Shown here: one piece after another, positions 15,268-23,259 of the stretch
Position numbering within the stretch: the first letter of the stretch is position 1
Layout of the letters: the number at the start of each line of letters is the position of its first letter
Assembly: GCF_039540515.1 (NCBI RefSeq)
Contig: NZ_BAABFA010000015.1
Span: forward strand, 1-64,000
Source: Nemorincola caseinilytica
GTDB lineage: Bacteria > Bacteroidota > Bacteroidia > Chitinophagales > Chitinophagaceae
Direction: 5' to 3'
DNA length: 64,000 nt
Translations under genes and position numbers: made by a program
Notes under the pieces: generated by a model
Databases searched by the model: none
The model's input: the letters and a program-made list of their open reading frames with translations, nothing else
What the model was told of the DNA's origin: nothing

Positions 15268-16245
15268 TTAGTCGGCCAGGAACCCGAACTTTCCTGCATT
15301 ATAATCTTCTATGGCCTGCTTTATCTCATCGTGCGTGTTCATCACAAAGGGGCCATAGCTCACATAGGGTTCGTTCAGCGGCTCGCCGCTCAGAACCAGC
15401 AGTATGGTGTTCTTTGTCGCTTTTATGTGTATATCACCGGCCTCGTTCTTTAGCTGCACATAGTGGTTCTCCGGTGCTGTATGATCGTTTATGCTCACCG
15501 CCCCATCCACTATCAGTATACCCGTATTGAATTTCGCAGGCAGCGTGAATCTCAGGTCGGCCCCTGCATTCAGGTGCATATCGTACATATGCACCGGCGA
15601 GAAGGTGCTGGCCACACCCTTTACGCCATTGTACTCACCTGCCACCACATACACAGTACCCATATTGGCAGGTAGCTGAATGGCCGGCTTTTCGGTATGT
15701 ACTATGCTCTGGTATTTGGCAGGCGTCATTTTGTGGGCCTTGGGCAGGTTTATCCATAGCTGCAGCATCTCGAAAGCGCCGCCGCTCTTAGTATAGGTCT
15801 GCTCATGATACTCCTTATGCAGTACGCCGCCGCCTGCGGTCATCCACTGTATGTCGCCGGGTTTTATCACGCCATGGTTGCCCTTGCTGTCGTGGTGCTC
15901 TACAGAGCCTTTGTAGGCAAAAGTGATGGTCTCTATACCCCGGTGCGGATGCACGCCTACGCCACGCGATATCTCTGACGGCGGGTAGTTCACCTCGGCA
16001 TTGAAGTCCAGCAGGAAGAACGGGCTCATGCGTTCCACAAAGCCCTTACCGCCCGGAAAGAAGTTCATCACCTTGAAGCCATTACCCACCATATGTGTAT
16101 TGGTAGGCGACAGTACACCCTCTACACCCCTATATCCCGTTGCGCTTAGTTTCTCTGCCGCTTTTGCAGTGGTGCCGAACAATGAGCGCATATATACAAA
16201 GGCGCTGGCAAGAATGCCCGAACGTATGAATTCCTTTCTTTCCAT
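15268..16245 (-). CDS. Pirin family cupin protein
   Basis: This 325-residue bicupin has the pirin metal site HPHRGIET (His99, His101) and GGGVLHKEYH (His143, Glu145). Family members bind Fe or act as quercetin dioxygenases. The N-terminus (MERKEFIRSGILASAF, then TTAKAA) looks like an added membrane-targeting or Tat-like segment, with a single Arg rather than a full twin-Arg motif, so export is uncertain. It is flanked by convergent DUF4402 and same-strand NHL genes. The substrate is unknown. Confidence 0.9.
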   Translation of the reverse strand: MERKEFIRSGILASAFVYMRSLFGTTAKAAEKLSATGYRGVEGVLSPTNTHMVGNGFKVMNFFPGGKGFVERMSPFFLLDFNAEVNYPPSEISRGVGVHPHRGIETITFAYKGSVEHHDSKGNHGVIKPGDIQWMTAGGGVLHKEYHEQTYTKSGGAFEMLQLWINLPKAHKMTPAKYQSIVHTEKPAIQLPANMGTVYVVAGEYNGVKGVASTFSPVHMYDMHLNAGADLRFTLPAKFNTGILIVDGAVSINDHTAPENHYVQLKNEAGDIHIKATKNTILLVLSGEPLNEPYVSYGPFVMNTHDEIKQAIEDYNAGKFGFLAD

Positions 16246-16264
16246 AAAATAGATGTTTGTACAT

Positions 16265-16272
16265 CAAATTTA
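16265..16272 (-). promoter_or_regulatory. Putative -7 box (TAAATTTG) for the pirin gene
   Basis: TAAATTTG on the minus strand lies about 20 bases before the pirin ATG. No -33 TTTG was found at normal spacing. Confidence 0.35.
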
Positions 16273-16337
16273 CGCATTGTGAGAGTATAGCCATACCGGC
16301 AACATCGATACATCCATCGGCAATATCTATATGGCAC

Positions 16338-17888
16338 CTACAGCTTCACGAATTTTCCGCTATACATGCCATTCACCCTCACCAGGTACACCCCGGCAGG
16401 CATAGCGGATATATCTATACTCACCTGCGCCCGGTCATATGTATTGCTGAACATGGCCTTGCCCGACATATCGGTAATAACGATGTCCGATATCTTCACT
16501 GCGCTTACAATGGTCACTTCATCCCTTGCAGGGTCGGGGTAGATGCGTGTTCCCTGCACCATACCACCGGTGTTTATGCCGGTAATGGGGCATGCCTTCA
16601 CATATACAGGGCGAGTGACACTCCTGGCAAAACACCAATTGGTGACCGTATAGATGATGGTATCCATACCCACGGTCATGCCTGTCACTACACCACCCGA
16701 TACGGTGGTTTTGGCGTGCATACTGCTCCATGTGCCACCCGCAGTGGCAGATGACAGGGTGATATTGCCACCTGTGCAAAGTGTGTCGGGTCCCGATATA
16801 GCGCTGACAACAGGCGCATTACAGGTGATCTTGCGTACACGGTTGTTCAAACAATCGCCTGCGTACAGATTGCCGAAAGTGTCTACATATATTCCTTGGT
16901 GAAAATTGAGCTGTGCCGCGGTAGCAGGCCCGCCATCGCCCGAATAACCCGCTACAGATGAGCCTCCGGCTATGTTGGAAATGATACCTGTATTGATGTC
17001 TATCTTCCGTATCTTCTGGTTATCGGTATCGGCAATGATGATATTGCCCAACTTGTCTATGCATACACCTTTTGGCCTTTTTATCATGGCCAGTGTGGCC
17101 GCTCCGCCATCGCCGCTATAGCCCCATACACCTGTGCCAGCTATGGTAGTGATGATGCCCGATGCGCTTATTTTCCTTATACGGTCGCCCATCATTTCGG
17201 CCACATATATGTTGCCTGCCTTATCTACCGCCAGGCCCGATGGATGATTGATGCCCGCTGCTGTAGCAGGCCCGCCATCGCCACCCGATGTGGCTGTGCC
17301 ATTGCCGCCTATGGTAGTGATGATGCCATCTATACCTACCTTCCGTACCCTGTTGTTGTGTGCATCGCTGAAGTATACATTGCCTGCGGAGTCCCAGAAA
17401 ATGCCTTGCGGCTTATTGATCTTTGCTGCTATGGCAGGCCCGCCATCGCCACTATACCCGGCCACGCCTGTGCCTGCTATAGTACTGATAAGCGATCCCT
17501 CATTGTTGATGAGGCGCACACGGTCATTGTTCATGTCGGTGATAACAATAGAGCCAAAGGTGCTCACGGCCATGCCATACGGAAAATTGAGCTGCGCGGT
17601 AGTGGCCATTATACCATCGCCATTATAGCCTGCCACACCTGTGCCGGCTACTGTGGTGATAATACCTGTAGGGTCTACTTTGCGTATGCGGTTATTGCCT
17701 ACATTGCCTATATACAGGTTGCCGTAGGTGTCCATACCTACATCGTATGGCTGCGATACGGCCGTGGCTGTGGCCTGTACACCATCGCCAGAGAATGTGG
17801 ATGTGCCATTACCGGCTACTGTAGTGATGGTCTGTGCAAATGCGGGTATCGATATCAGGCATAGGAATGCCATGATCGTCTTCTTCAT
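16338..17888 (-). CDS. Secreted NHL-repeat propeller protein with T9SS sorting domain
   Basis: The protein has 516 residues. A signal peptide (1-18, ending AFAQ) is followed by about six NHL-type repeats between 20 and 365. Each contains a unit like TTVAGTGVAGYNGDG, then a GNLYIGNVGNNRIRKVD strand, which would form a beta-propeller for protein or glycan binding. After 400 the chain changes to an Ig-like segment and a T9SS type A sorting domain (IYPDPARDEVTIV, ISDIVITDMSGKAMF, MPAGVYLVRVNG, FVKL at the end). It is expected to be surface-exposed or secreted. The DNA shows strong internal direct repetition from the propeller blades. Confidence 0.85.
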   Translation of the reverse strand: MKKTIMAFLCLISIPAFAQTITTVAGNGTSTFSGDGVQATATAVSQPYDVGMDTYGNLYIGNVGNNRIRKVDPTGIITTVAGTGVAGYNGDGIMATTAQLNFPYGMAVSTFGSIVITDMNNDRVRLINNEGSLISTIAGTGVAGYSGDGGPAIAAKINKPQGIFWDSAGNVYFSDAHNNRVRKVGIDGIITTIGGNGTATSGGDGGPATAAGINHPSGLAVDKAGNIYVAEMMGDRIRKISASGIITTIAGTGVWGYSGDGGAATLAMIKRPKGVCIDKLGNIIIADTDNQKIRKIDINTGIISNIAGGSSVAGYSGDGGPATAAQLNFHQGIYVDTFGNLYAGDCLNNRVRKITCNAPVVSAISGPDTLCTGGNITLSSATAGGTWSSMHAKTTVSGGVVTGMTVGMDTIIYTVTNWCFARSVTRPVYVKACPITGINTGGMVQGTRIYPDPARDEVTIVSAVKISDIVITDMSGKAMFSNTYDRAQVSIDISAMPAGVYLVRVNGMYSGKFVKL

Positions 17889-17947
17889 AAGGGGGTATTT
17901 TTACCTAAATTTAGTATTATATATCAAAAGCATTGAAATTATTTTCC

Positions 17948-17955
17948 TATCTTTG
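17948..17955 (+). promoter_or_regulatory. Putative -7 box (TATCTTTG) with long leader for the RNA helicase gene
   Basis: TATCTTTG lies 132 bases before the helicase ATG, implying a 5' leader of about 125 bases. Long leaders are common on cold-responsive helicase genes, but no conserved structure was identified here. Confidence 0.35.
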
Positions 17956-18087
17956 TACCCGAAACATTTTGTTCCAGCCTTTTTAGTGTCGGCAACTTTT
18001 TTGTCCGGCTATCGACTTTCGACCACCATATCGGGTTCATACAAGACACTTTGGGGTTTTATTTAACCAGAACCATTTTTACAAAAA

Positions 18088-19647
18088 ATGACATTTAATG
18101 ACCTGGGCCTTATTGCGCCCATTCTCAATGCACTTGAGACAGAGGGGTATAAGACCCCTACACCCATTCAGCAGCAGGCCATACCCATCATACTGCAAAA
18201 GCGCGATATACTGGGCTGCGCACAGACAGGCACCGGCAAGACGGCAGCCTTTGCCATACCTATACTGCAACTGCTGGATGCCGCACATGCCGAGCGCCAG
18301 CAACACAGGATAAAAGTACTGATACTGACACCTACACGCGAACTGGCCATACAGATAGGCGAAAGCTTTGCCGCTTACGGCCGCAACCTGCTGATGCGCC
18401 ATACAGTGATATTTGGCGGTGTGCCACAGGGTGCGCAGGTACAGGCACTGAAAAAAGGAGTGGATGTACTTATAGCCACACCGGGCCGCCTGCTGGACCT
18501 GATAAACCAGGGCTACATAAATATAAAGACACTGGACATCTTTGTACTGGATGAGGCCGACCGCATGCTGGACATGGGCTTCATACACGATGTGAAACGC
18601 GTGGTAGCAATGCTGCCTCAAAAGCGGCAAACACTTTTCTTCAGTGCTACAATGCCGCCGGAGATACAGAAACTGGCCAATACCATATTGGTGAACCCGG
18701 AGAAGGTAGAGGTGACACCTGTATCATCTACCGCAGATACCATAGCACAGGCGCTTTACTATGTGGACAAGAAGGACAAGCGCATGCTGCTGCAGTATGT
18801 GCTGGATGCCGAAAAGATAACCCGTGCGCTGGTCTTCACGCGTACCAAGCATGGCGCCGACAAGGTGGTGAAAGACCTGCACAAGGCAGGTATAAAGGCC
18901 GAGGCCATACATGGCAACAAATCGCAGAATGCAAGGCAGCGCGCCCTGGGCAATTTCAAGGATGGTACACTGCGTGCGCTTATAGCTACCGATATAGCTG
19001 CCCGTGGTATAGATGTGGACAACCTGTCGCACGTTATCAACTACGAGATACCCGAGGTGCCCGAGACTTATGTGCACCGCATAGGCCGTACCGGCAGGGC
19101 AGGCGCCAGTGGTATAGCCATATCTTTCTGCGACGACGATGAAAAAGCAGACCTGAGGAACATCATAAAGCTCATAGGCAAGCAGATACCTGTGGTAGAT
19201 AACCACCCGTATCCTATGGCATCGAGCGGGCAGGTGGTGATAAACCTGCCAAAGGGCAAAGATGTGGTAACAAGACCCGATGCTGTGGTCCTTAACAGAC
19301 CTAATAACAACAACCGCCACAAGAACAGCAATAACAGGAATAACAACGGAAATAGGTCTGGCGGTAACAACAGGCACGGCAAGCCTGCGCAGGAAGGCAA
19401 CAACGCTCAGAACAATAATACTGAACGGAGCACAAAACCTGCACAGCAGGGAGAGAACAGGCAGCACAAACAGAACGACAGGCCTGCCCAGCAGCCACAG
19501 CAGCGCAACAACAATAACAACAATAACAACAGGGATAACCACCTGCATGGCAACGACAGGCGCGACAACCGCCCTAAGCCTGCTGCTACAGAGAGGTCTG
19601 CGCCACAGCGCCCCGCCAGCTACGATGATGTGGACCTGTCGTGGTAA
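18088..19647 (+). CDS. DEAD-box RNA helicase, RhlE-like, with Asn-rich tail
   Basis: The protein has 519 residues. The two-RecA core (about 1-375) carries AQTGTGKT (45-52), PTRELA, TPGRLLDL, DEAD (155-158), SAT and HRIGRTGRAG, so it is an ATP-dependent RNA unwinder acting in ribosome assembly or mRNA turnover. From about 395 to the end the chain is low complexity. It is dominated by Asn, Gln, Arg and Gly with runs of Asn, and ends PASYDDVDLSW. Such tails bind RNA non-specifically and can promote condensation. The probable long leader suggests post-transcriptional or cold control. Confidence 0.9.
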   Translation: MTFNDLGLIAPILNALETEGYKTPTPIQQQAIPIILQKRDILGCAQTGTGKTAAFAIPILQLLDAAHAERQQHRIKVLILTPTRELAIQIGESFAAYGRNLLMRHTVIFGGVPQGAQVQALKKGVDVLIATPGRLLDLINQGYINIKTLDIFVLDEADRMLDMGFIHDVKRVVAMLPQKRQTLFFSATMPPEIQKLANTILVNPEKVEVTPVSSTADTIAQALYYVDKKDKRMLLQYVLDAEKITRALVFTRTKHGADKVVKDLHKAGIKAEAIHGNKSQNARQRALGNFKDGTLRALIATDIAARGIDVDNLSHVINYEIPEVPETYVHRIGRTGRAGASGIAISFCDDDEKADLRNIIKLIGKQIPVVDNHPYPMASSGQVVINLPKGKDVVTRPDAVVLNRPNNNNRHKNSNNRNNNGNRSGGNNRHGKPAQEGNNAQNNNTERSTKPAQQGENRQHKQNDRPAQQPQQRNNNNNNNNRDNHLHGNDRRDNRPKPAATERSAPQRPASYDDVDLSW

Positions 19648-19716
19648 ATGATATATGACATTAAAAAGCAGAAAGGCGCACCGTAAAGTGCGCCTTTCAT
19701 TTTGCATGTCTTAGTA

Positions 19717-20709
19717 TCAGTACCGGAATGTGACCTCTGTAGCGCCGAAGCCATACCTGCCGCTCCACTCGTTCTTGTAGCGGCCCACCTCGGGCGTGGC
19801 TTTCAGCATGGCGTGTACCTCATCGCGCAGCTTGCCCTTGCCCAGTCCATGTATCACTATCATACGCTCCAGCCGGTGCATGATGGCCAGGTGCAGGTAG
19901 CGCTCCAGTGTGTCCAGTTGTATCTTTATTATCTCTGCGTTCGATAGGCCCTTGCTATTGCTGCGCAGTTGCTCTATGTGCAGATCCAGCTCGTACCTGG
20001 GTTGCTCTGCGGTATGTTTGCTTTGCCCTATGGTCTTTGATGGCCCTATCGCCACGGGCTGCTCATACATGGGCTCCGGCTTTTTCTTTTCCTTTAGCTC
20101 TGCGGCCAGCAGGTAGCTGAAAGATGGCTCATTGCCCTGCTGTATAGAGGTAATGTGCTCGAACAGTTTTGCGGGTTTTATCCGTACTATACCCTCTGCC
20201 ATGGTCTCGTCCGGCGCTGTCAGTGTCCAGTTGAAGCGTGGCTGGTCGTTCATTTCGGCATATGGTATGCTGTGCAGGTATATATTGCCAAAGGCATGCA
20301 GTCCGCCTTCCAGCCTGAAGAGCGAACGCTCTGCCATTCGTACATCATATACGAAGCGGATGTTCACCGGCAGCTCGTTCAGCAGGAAGACCTTTACATG
20401 GCTCACCATTTCCTCCATATCATCCGTTCTGAACTCGGGTATGAACGAAAGGTAGGCGCCCTTTGCCATACGCCTGGTAGTGGCAGGCAATTTCTCTACC
20501 GGTAGTTGCACTGGCATGGCGCTTTTTTTCTGCACGCTCTTTTTCTCTGTGAACCATTTCAGGTATGGGTGGTCTACATCATCATTATACACCGGGAATA
20601 CCGTGCCCGCTACCTCTACTTCCACCATTTTCTTGTTCACAATGGCCACTACACGCCCTTCTTCGCCTGTGCGTTTCATTACTATCTTATCGCCTATCGA
20701 GAATTTCAT
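19717..20709 (-). CDS. DUF2027/Smr domain protein (MutS2 C-terminal-like)
   Basis: This 330-residue soluble protein has a small beta domain at about 1-52 (FSIGDKIVMKRTGEEGRVV), a central DUF2027-like beta domain (about 80-200) and a C-terminal Smr domain (about 245-330). The Smr motifs are ELDLHIEQL and IVIHGLGKGKLRDEV. Smr domains are nucleases or nucleic-acid-binding units. The start overlaps the rdgB stop by four bases, so the two genes are coupled. The DUF2027-Smr combination is typical of Bacteroidota. Its role is not established from sequence. Confidence 0.85.
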   Translation of the reverse strand: MKFSIGDKIVMKRTGEEGRVVAIVNKKMVEVEVAGTVFPVYNDDVDHPYLKWFTEKKSVQKKSAMPVQLPVEKLPATTRRMAKGAYLSFIPEFRTDDMEEMVSHVKVFLLNELPVNIRFVYDVRMAERSLFRLEGGLHAFGNIYLHSIPYAEMNDQPRFNWTLTAPDETMAEGIVRIKPAKLFEHITSIQQGNEPSFSYLLAAELKEKKKPEPMYEQPVAIGPSKTIGQSKHTAEQPRYELDLHIEQLRSNSKGLSNAEIIKIQLDTLERYLHLAIMHRLERMIVIHGLGKGKLRDEVHAMLKATPEVGRYKNEWSGRYGFGATEVTFRY

Positions 20710-21320
20710 CTTTCTTGTTGTTTGCTTGCCTCTATCCGCTCTTTTATGAAGGCCACCATCTGCCTCACGGCCTTGCCGCGGTGGCTTATGCTGTTCTTCA
20801 CATCGGGTGGCAGTTCTGCAAAGGTCTGTGAATATCCCGTGGGAACAAAAATGGGATCATAGCCGAAGCCTCCATCACCGCGTTTCTCCATTATTATCTG
20901 CCCCTCGCACACCCCTTCGAAGTAGTGGAGCTCACCCTCCCATACCAGGCATATCACGGCCTTGTAGTATGCGCTGCGGTCGGTAACGTTGGCGATATCG
21001 GCAAGCACTTGCTGCAGGTTGGCCTCATCGTCCCGGCTGCCGCTGTAGTGTGCGCTAACCACGCCCGGCCTGCCACCCAAGGCATTCACACATATGCCGC
21101 TATCATCGGCAAATACGTTCAGCCCGCTGTGGCGGTGTATGGTCTCGGCCTTTGTGCGGGCATTTTCCTCAAAGGTGTGGTAGGGCTCAGGTATATCGTC
21201 CTTAAAGCCTATATCCTTTAGCGACAGTAGTGTCACATTGTCTATCATCTGTTCTATCTCGCGTATCTTACCCTTGTTGTTCGATGCCACAACAAGCCTG
21301 TGTGCCGATGCATGCTCCAT
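20706..21320 (-). CDS. rdgB: XTP/dITP pyrophosphatase (RdgB/HAM1)
   Basis: This 204-residue enzyme hydrolyses non-canonical purine NTPs to monophosphates, cleaning the nucleotide pool. Diagnostic motifs are SNNKGKIREI near the start, FEENARTKA, FADDSGI, RPGVVSAHYSG, GDGGFGYDPIF and SHRGKA. The ATG at 21320 gives the normal N-terminus and sits five bases after a TACTTTTG box, so the mRNA may be leaderless. It precedes and overlaps the Smr gene by four bases. Confidence 0.93.
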   Translation of the reverse strand: MEHASAHRLVVASNNKGKIREIEQMIDNVTLLSLKDIGFKDDIPEPYHTFEENARTKAETIHRHSGLNVFADDSGICVNALGGRPGVVSAHYSGSRDDEANLQQVLADIANVTDRSAYYKAVICLVWEGELHYFEGVCEGQIIMEKRGDGGFGYDPIFVPTGYSQTFAELPPDVKNSISHRGKAVRQMVAFIKERIEASKQQER

Positions 21321-21324
21321 GTGC

Positions 21325-21332
21325 CAAAAGTA
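21325..21332 (-). promoter_or_regulatory. Putative -7 box (TACTTTTG) abutting the rdgB start
   Basis: TACTTTTG on the minus strand is followed by GGCAC-type sequence and the ATG within five bases. It faces the divergent SAM hydrolase promoter at 21363-21370. Confidence 0.4.
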
Positions 21333-21362
21333 AAAAGGAATGGCGCAATTCGCTATGGTTCG

Positions 21363-21370
21363 TACTTTTG
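21363..21370 (+). promoter_or_regulatory. Putative -7 box (TACTTTTG) for the SAM hydrolase gene
   Basis: TACTTTTG lies 24 bases before the ATG at 21395. Together with the box at 21325-21332 it makes a compact divergent promoter pair. Confidence 0.4.
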
Positions 21371-21394
21371 TTGCCATCCACCCTTTTTGCGCCG

Positions 21395-22171
21395 ATGGCC
21401 AACATCACCCTTTTGTCAGACCTGGGAGTACAGGATGCCGCTGCGGGTATCGTAAAGGGTATGTTGTATAGCTGGGTGCCCGACGCGCGCATCACCGACA
21501 TCAGCCACGAGGTCACACCCTTCGATACCGTACAGGCGGCTTATGTACTGGGCAGCGCTTACAGCAGCTTTCCCAAGGACACAGTGCATGTGGTGCTGGT
21601 AGATATATTTGCCGAGGCAGATACCCTCTTATTGCTTGCTGTGTATGATGGTCATTACTTCCTCGTTCCTGATAATGGTATTCTGCAAATGGCGCTGGGC
21701 GATAGTGGGGTCGAAACATGGGTATGTCCCATCGTCTCTGGTGAGCACCCATACGATGCATGGATGGCTACTGTAGCGGGCATCATAAATGGCCTCTCCA
21801 CTATGTCTCCCGCACAATTGAGGCTGCGCCCCTTGGCCATAGAACCTGTACCACCTGCGGAAGCTGCTGTTGCAGGCCCGGAGGTACTGTGCCGTATACT
21901 GCATATAGATAAGTTCGGAAATGTGGTGACGGATATGACCCGCGACCGTTTTGATATGCTGAACCACAGCGGCAATTTTTCCATCACCATAGGGGGGGAC
22001 ACGATACGGAAGGTGAGCAACTACTATACCGATGCCATAAAGGGCGATCCGCTTTGCCGTTTCAACCGGCGTGGCTACCTGGAGATATGTGTGAACAAGG
22101 GTGATGCATCAGCCGTGCTGGGGCTGAGGATAGGCGGTATTCCTAACGATATAAAAATAATTTTTGAATGA
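21395..22171 (+). CDS. SAM hydroxide adenosyltransferase (DUF62 family)
   Basis: This 258-residue member of the fluorinase/chlorinase-related superfamily hydrolyses S-adenosylmethionine to adenosine and methionine. Supporting segments are ITLLSDLG near the start, ITDISHEVTPFD, VHVVLVDIFA, FLVPDNGIL and a C-terminal domain with IDKFGNVVTDM. The open frame runs 55 codons further upstream into rdgB on the other strand, but the ATG at 21395 starts the domain and follows a -7 box. The stop overlaps the next start (ATGA). Confidence 0.88.
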   Translation: MANITLLSDLGVQDAAAGIVKGMLYSWVPDARITDISHEVTPFDTVQAAYVLGSAYSSFPKDTVHVVLVDIFAEADTLLLLAVYDGHYFLVPDNGILQMALGDSGVETWVCPIVSGEHPYDAWMATVAGIINGLSTMSPAQLRLRPLAIEPVPPAEAAVAGPEVLCRILHIDKFGNVVTDMTRDRFDMLNHSGNFSITIGGDTIRKVSNYYTDAIKGDPLCRFNRRGYLEICVNKGDASAVLGLRIGGIPNDIKIIFE

Positions 22172-22464
22172 TAGTACGAATAGTACAGATGAGCTTTCGC
22201 GATGAGGCCGTAGAGGAATTCACTATCCTGTTCAACGAGCGTAAGGAGCGTATACGCCACTTCGATGGCTGTACCCACCTGGAGCTATGGCAGGACACTG
22301 CAAGGCCGTATATATTCTTCACCTACAGTAAATGGGAGTCGCAGGCCGCGCTGGATAAATATCGTTTCTCCGAGTTCTTCAAAGATACATGGGGGCGTAC
22401 CAAGGCGCTCTTCGCTGATGCGCCACAGGCGTGGAGTGTAGAACAGCGGCATGTGGTAGAGTAG
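22168..22464 (+). CDS. Antibiotic biosynthesis monooxygenase-like (ABM) domain protein
   Basis: This 98-residue ferredoxin-like fold protein has the ABM pattern: MIVRIVQMSFRDEAVEEF, FDGCTHLELWQD, YIFFTYSKWESQAALDKYR and SEFFKDTWG. Family members include quinol monooxygenases and heme-degrading enzymes, but no haem or quinone residues can be assigned here. It overlaps the SAM hydrolase stop by four bases, so it is translated from the same mRNA. Confidence 0.75.
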   Translation: MIVRIVQMSFRDEAVEEFTILFNERKERIRHFDGCTHLELWQDTARPYIFFTYSKWESQAALDKYRFSEFFKDTWGRTKALFADAPQAWSVEQRHVVE

Positions 22465-22503
22465 GGGCCTCTCCCCAGTCCTCTCCGAAGGAGAGGGAGG
22501 TGT
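22465..22503. repeat. GC-rich palindromic intergenic repeat, copy 1
   Basis: CCTCTCC (22480-22486) and GGAGAGG (22490-22496) form a 7-bp hairpin with GAA loop, preceded by CTCCCC. The layout matches the copies at 30041 and 33764. It lies between convergent genes. Confidence 0.6.
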
Positions 22504-22522
22504 TTACGGCTCTTAGGGCTGG

Positions 22523-23194
22523 CTAACGGTTGCCGAACAGCATACTGCCTATGCGCACCATATTGCCGCCCTCGGCAAGGGCTATATGGTAGTCGCTGCT
22601 CATACCTATAGAGCGTATGGCAAAGTATGGCTTGCCCAGGAAGGATGTCTCTGCAAGGTGTATGAAAAAGTTGTTCAGCCGTGCGAACTCGCTGCGTATC
22701 TTCTGCTCATCATCCGTGTTCGATGCCATGCCCATCAGGCCGCAGATGCGCACGTTCTGCATGTCTTCCTTTTGTGCGGTATAGTATTCCATCAGCTCAA
22801 AGATGTCTGCCTCATCCATGCCGAATTTCGTCTCCTCATCGGCTATGTGCATTTGCAGCAGCACATCTATCACACGGCTGTTCTTTGCGGCCTGTTTGTT
22901 TATCTCCTTCAGCAGGCCAAAGCTGTCCACTGCATGTACCAGGTGCACGAAGGGCGCTATATACTTCACCTTATTGCTTTGCAGGTGGCCTATGTAGTGC
23001 CATTGTATATCGGCAGGCAGTTCTGCCTGTTTGCTCACCAGCTCCTGCACATAATTTTCGCCAAAGTGCCGCTGCCCCAGGTCGTACAGCTCCTTTATAT
23101 CGCTTGCAGGTTTCGTTTTCGATACTGCTACCAGCGTAGCTCCCGCAGCGGCCAGTTCTTTATGCAATGTTTCCCAGACAGCTCTGTTCACCAT
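22523..23194 (-). CDS. YggS-family PLP homeostasis protein (PLPBP)
   Basis: This 223-residue single-domain PLP-binding barrel has VAVSKTKP with the PLP lysine, HFGENYVQEL, WHYIGHLQSNK, LMGMAS and RSIGMSSDY. Family members buffer pyridoxal phosphate and affect amino-acid pools rather than catalysing a known reaction. It stands alone downstream of recQ on the same strand, with a separate leader of about 60 bases. The start at 23194 gives the expected family length. Confidence 0.93.
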   Translation of the reverse strand: MVNRAVWETLHKELAAAGATLVAVSKTKPASDIKELYDLGQRHFGENYVQELVSKQAELPADIQWHYIGHLQSNKVKYIAPFVHLVHAVDSFGLLKEINKQAAKNSRVIDVLLQMHIADEETKFGMDEADIFELMEYYTAQKEDMQNVRICGLMGMASNTDDEQKIRSEFARLNNFFIHLAETSFLGKPYFAIRSIGMSSDYHIALAEGGNMVRIGSMLFGNR

Positions 23195-23259
23195 AATGAA
23201 AGTTGTATAAAAAAGCCGGAACTCTGACAGAATTCCGGCTTGTTATCTATTGAATGTTC

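Noticed and set aside
16900..17480. Regular direct repeats resembling a CRISPR or satellite array
   Set aside because: The repeats are in frame and encode NHL propeller blades of the 16338-17888 gene. Units are long and imperfect, with no unique spacers.
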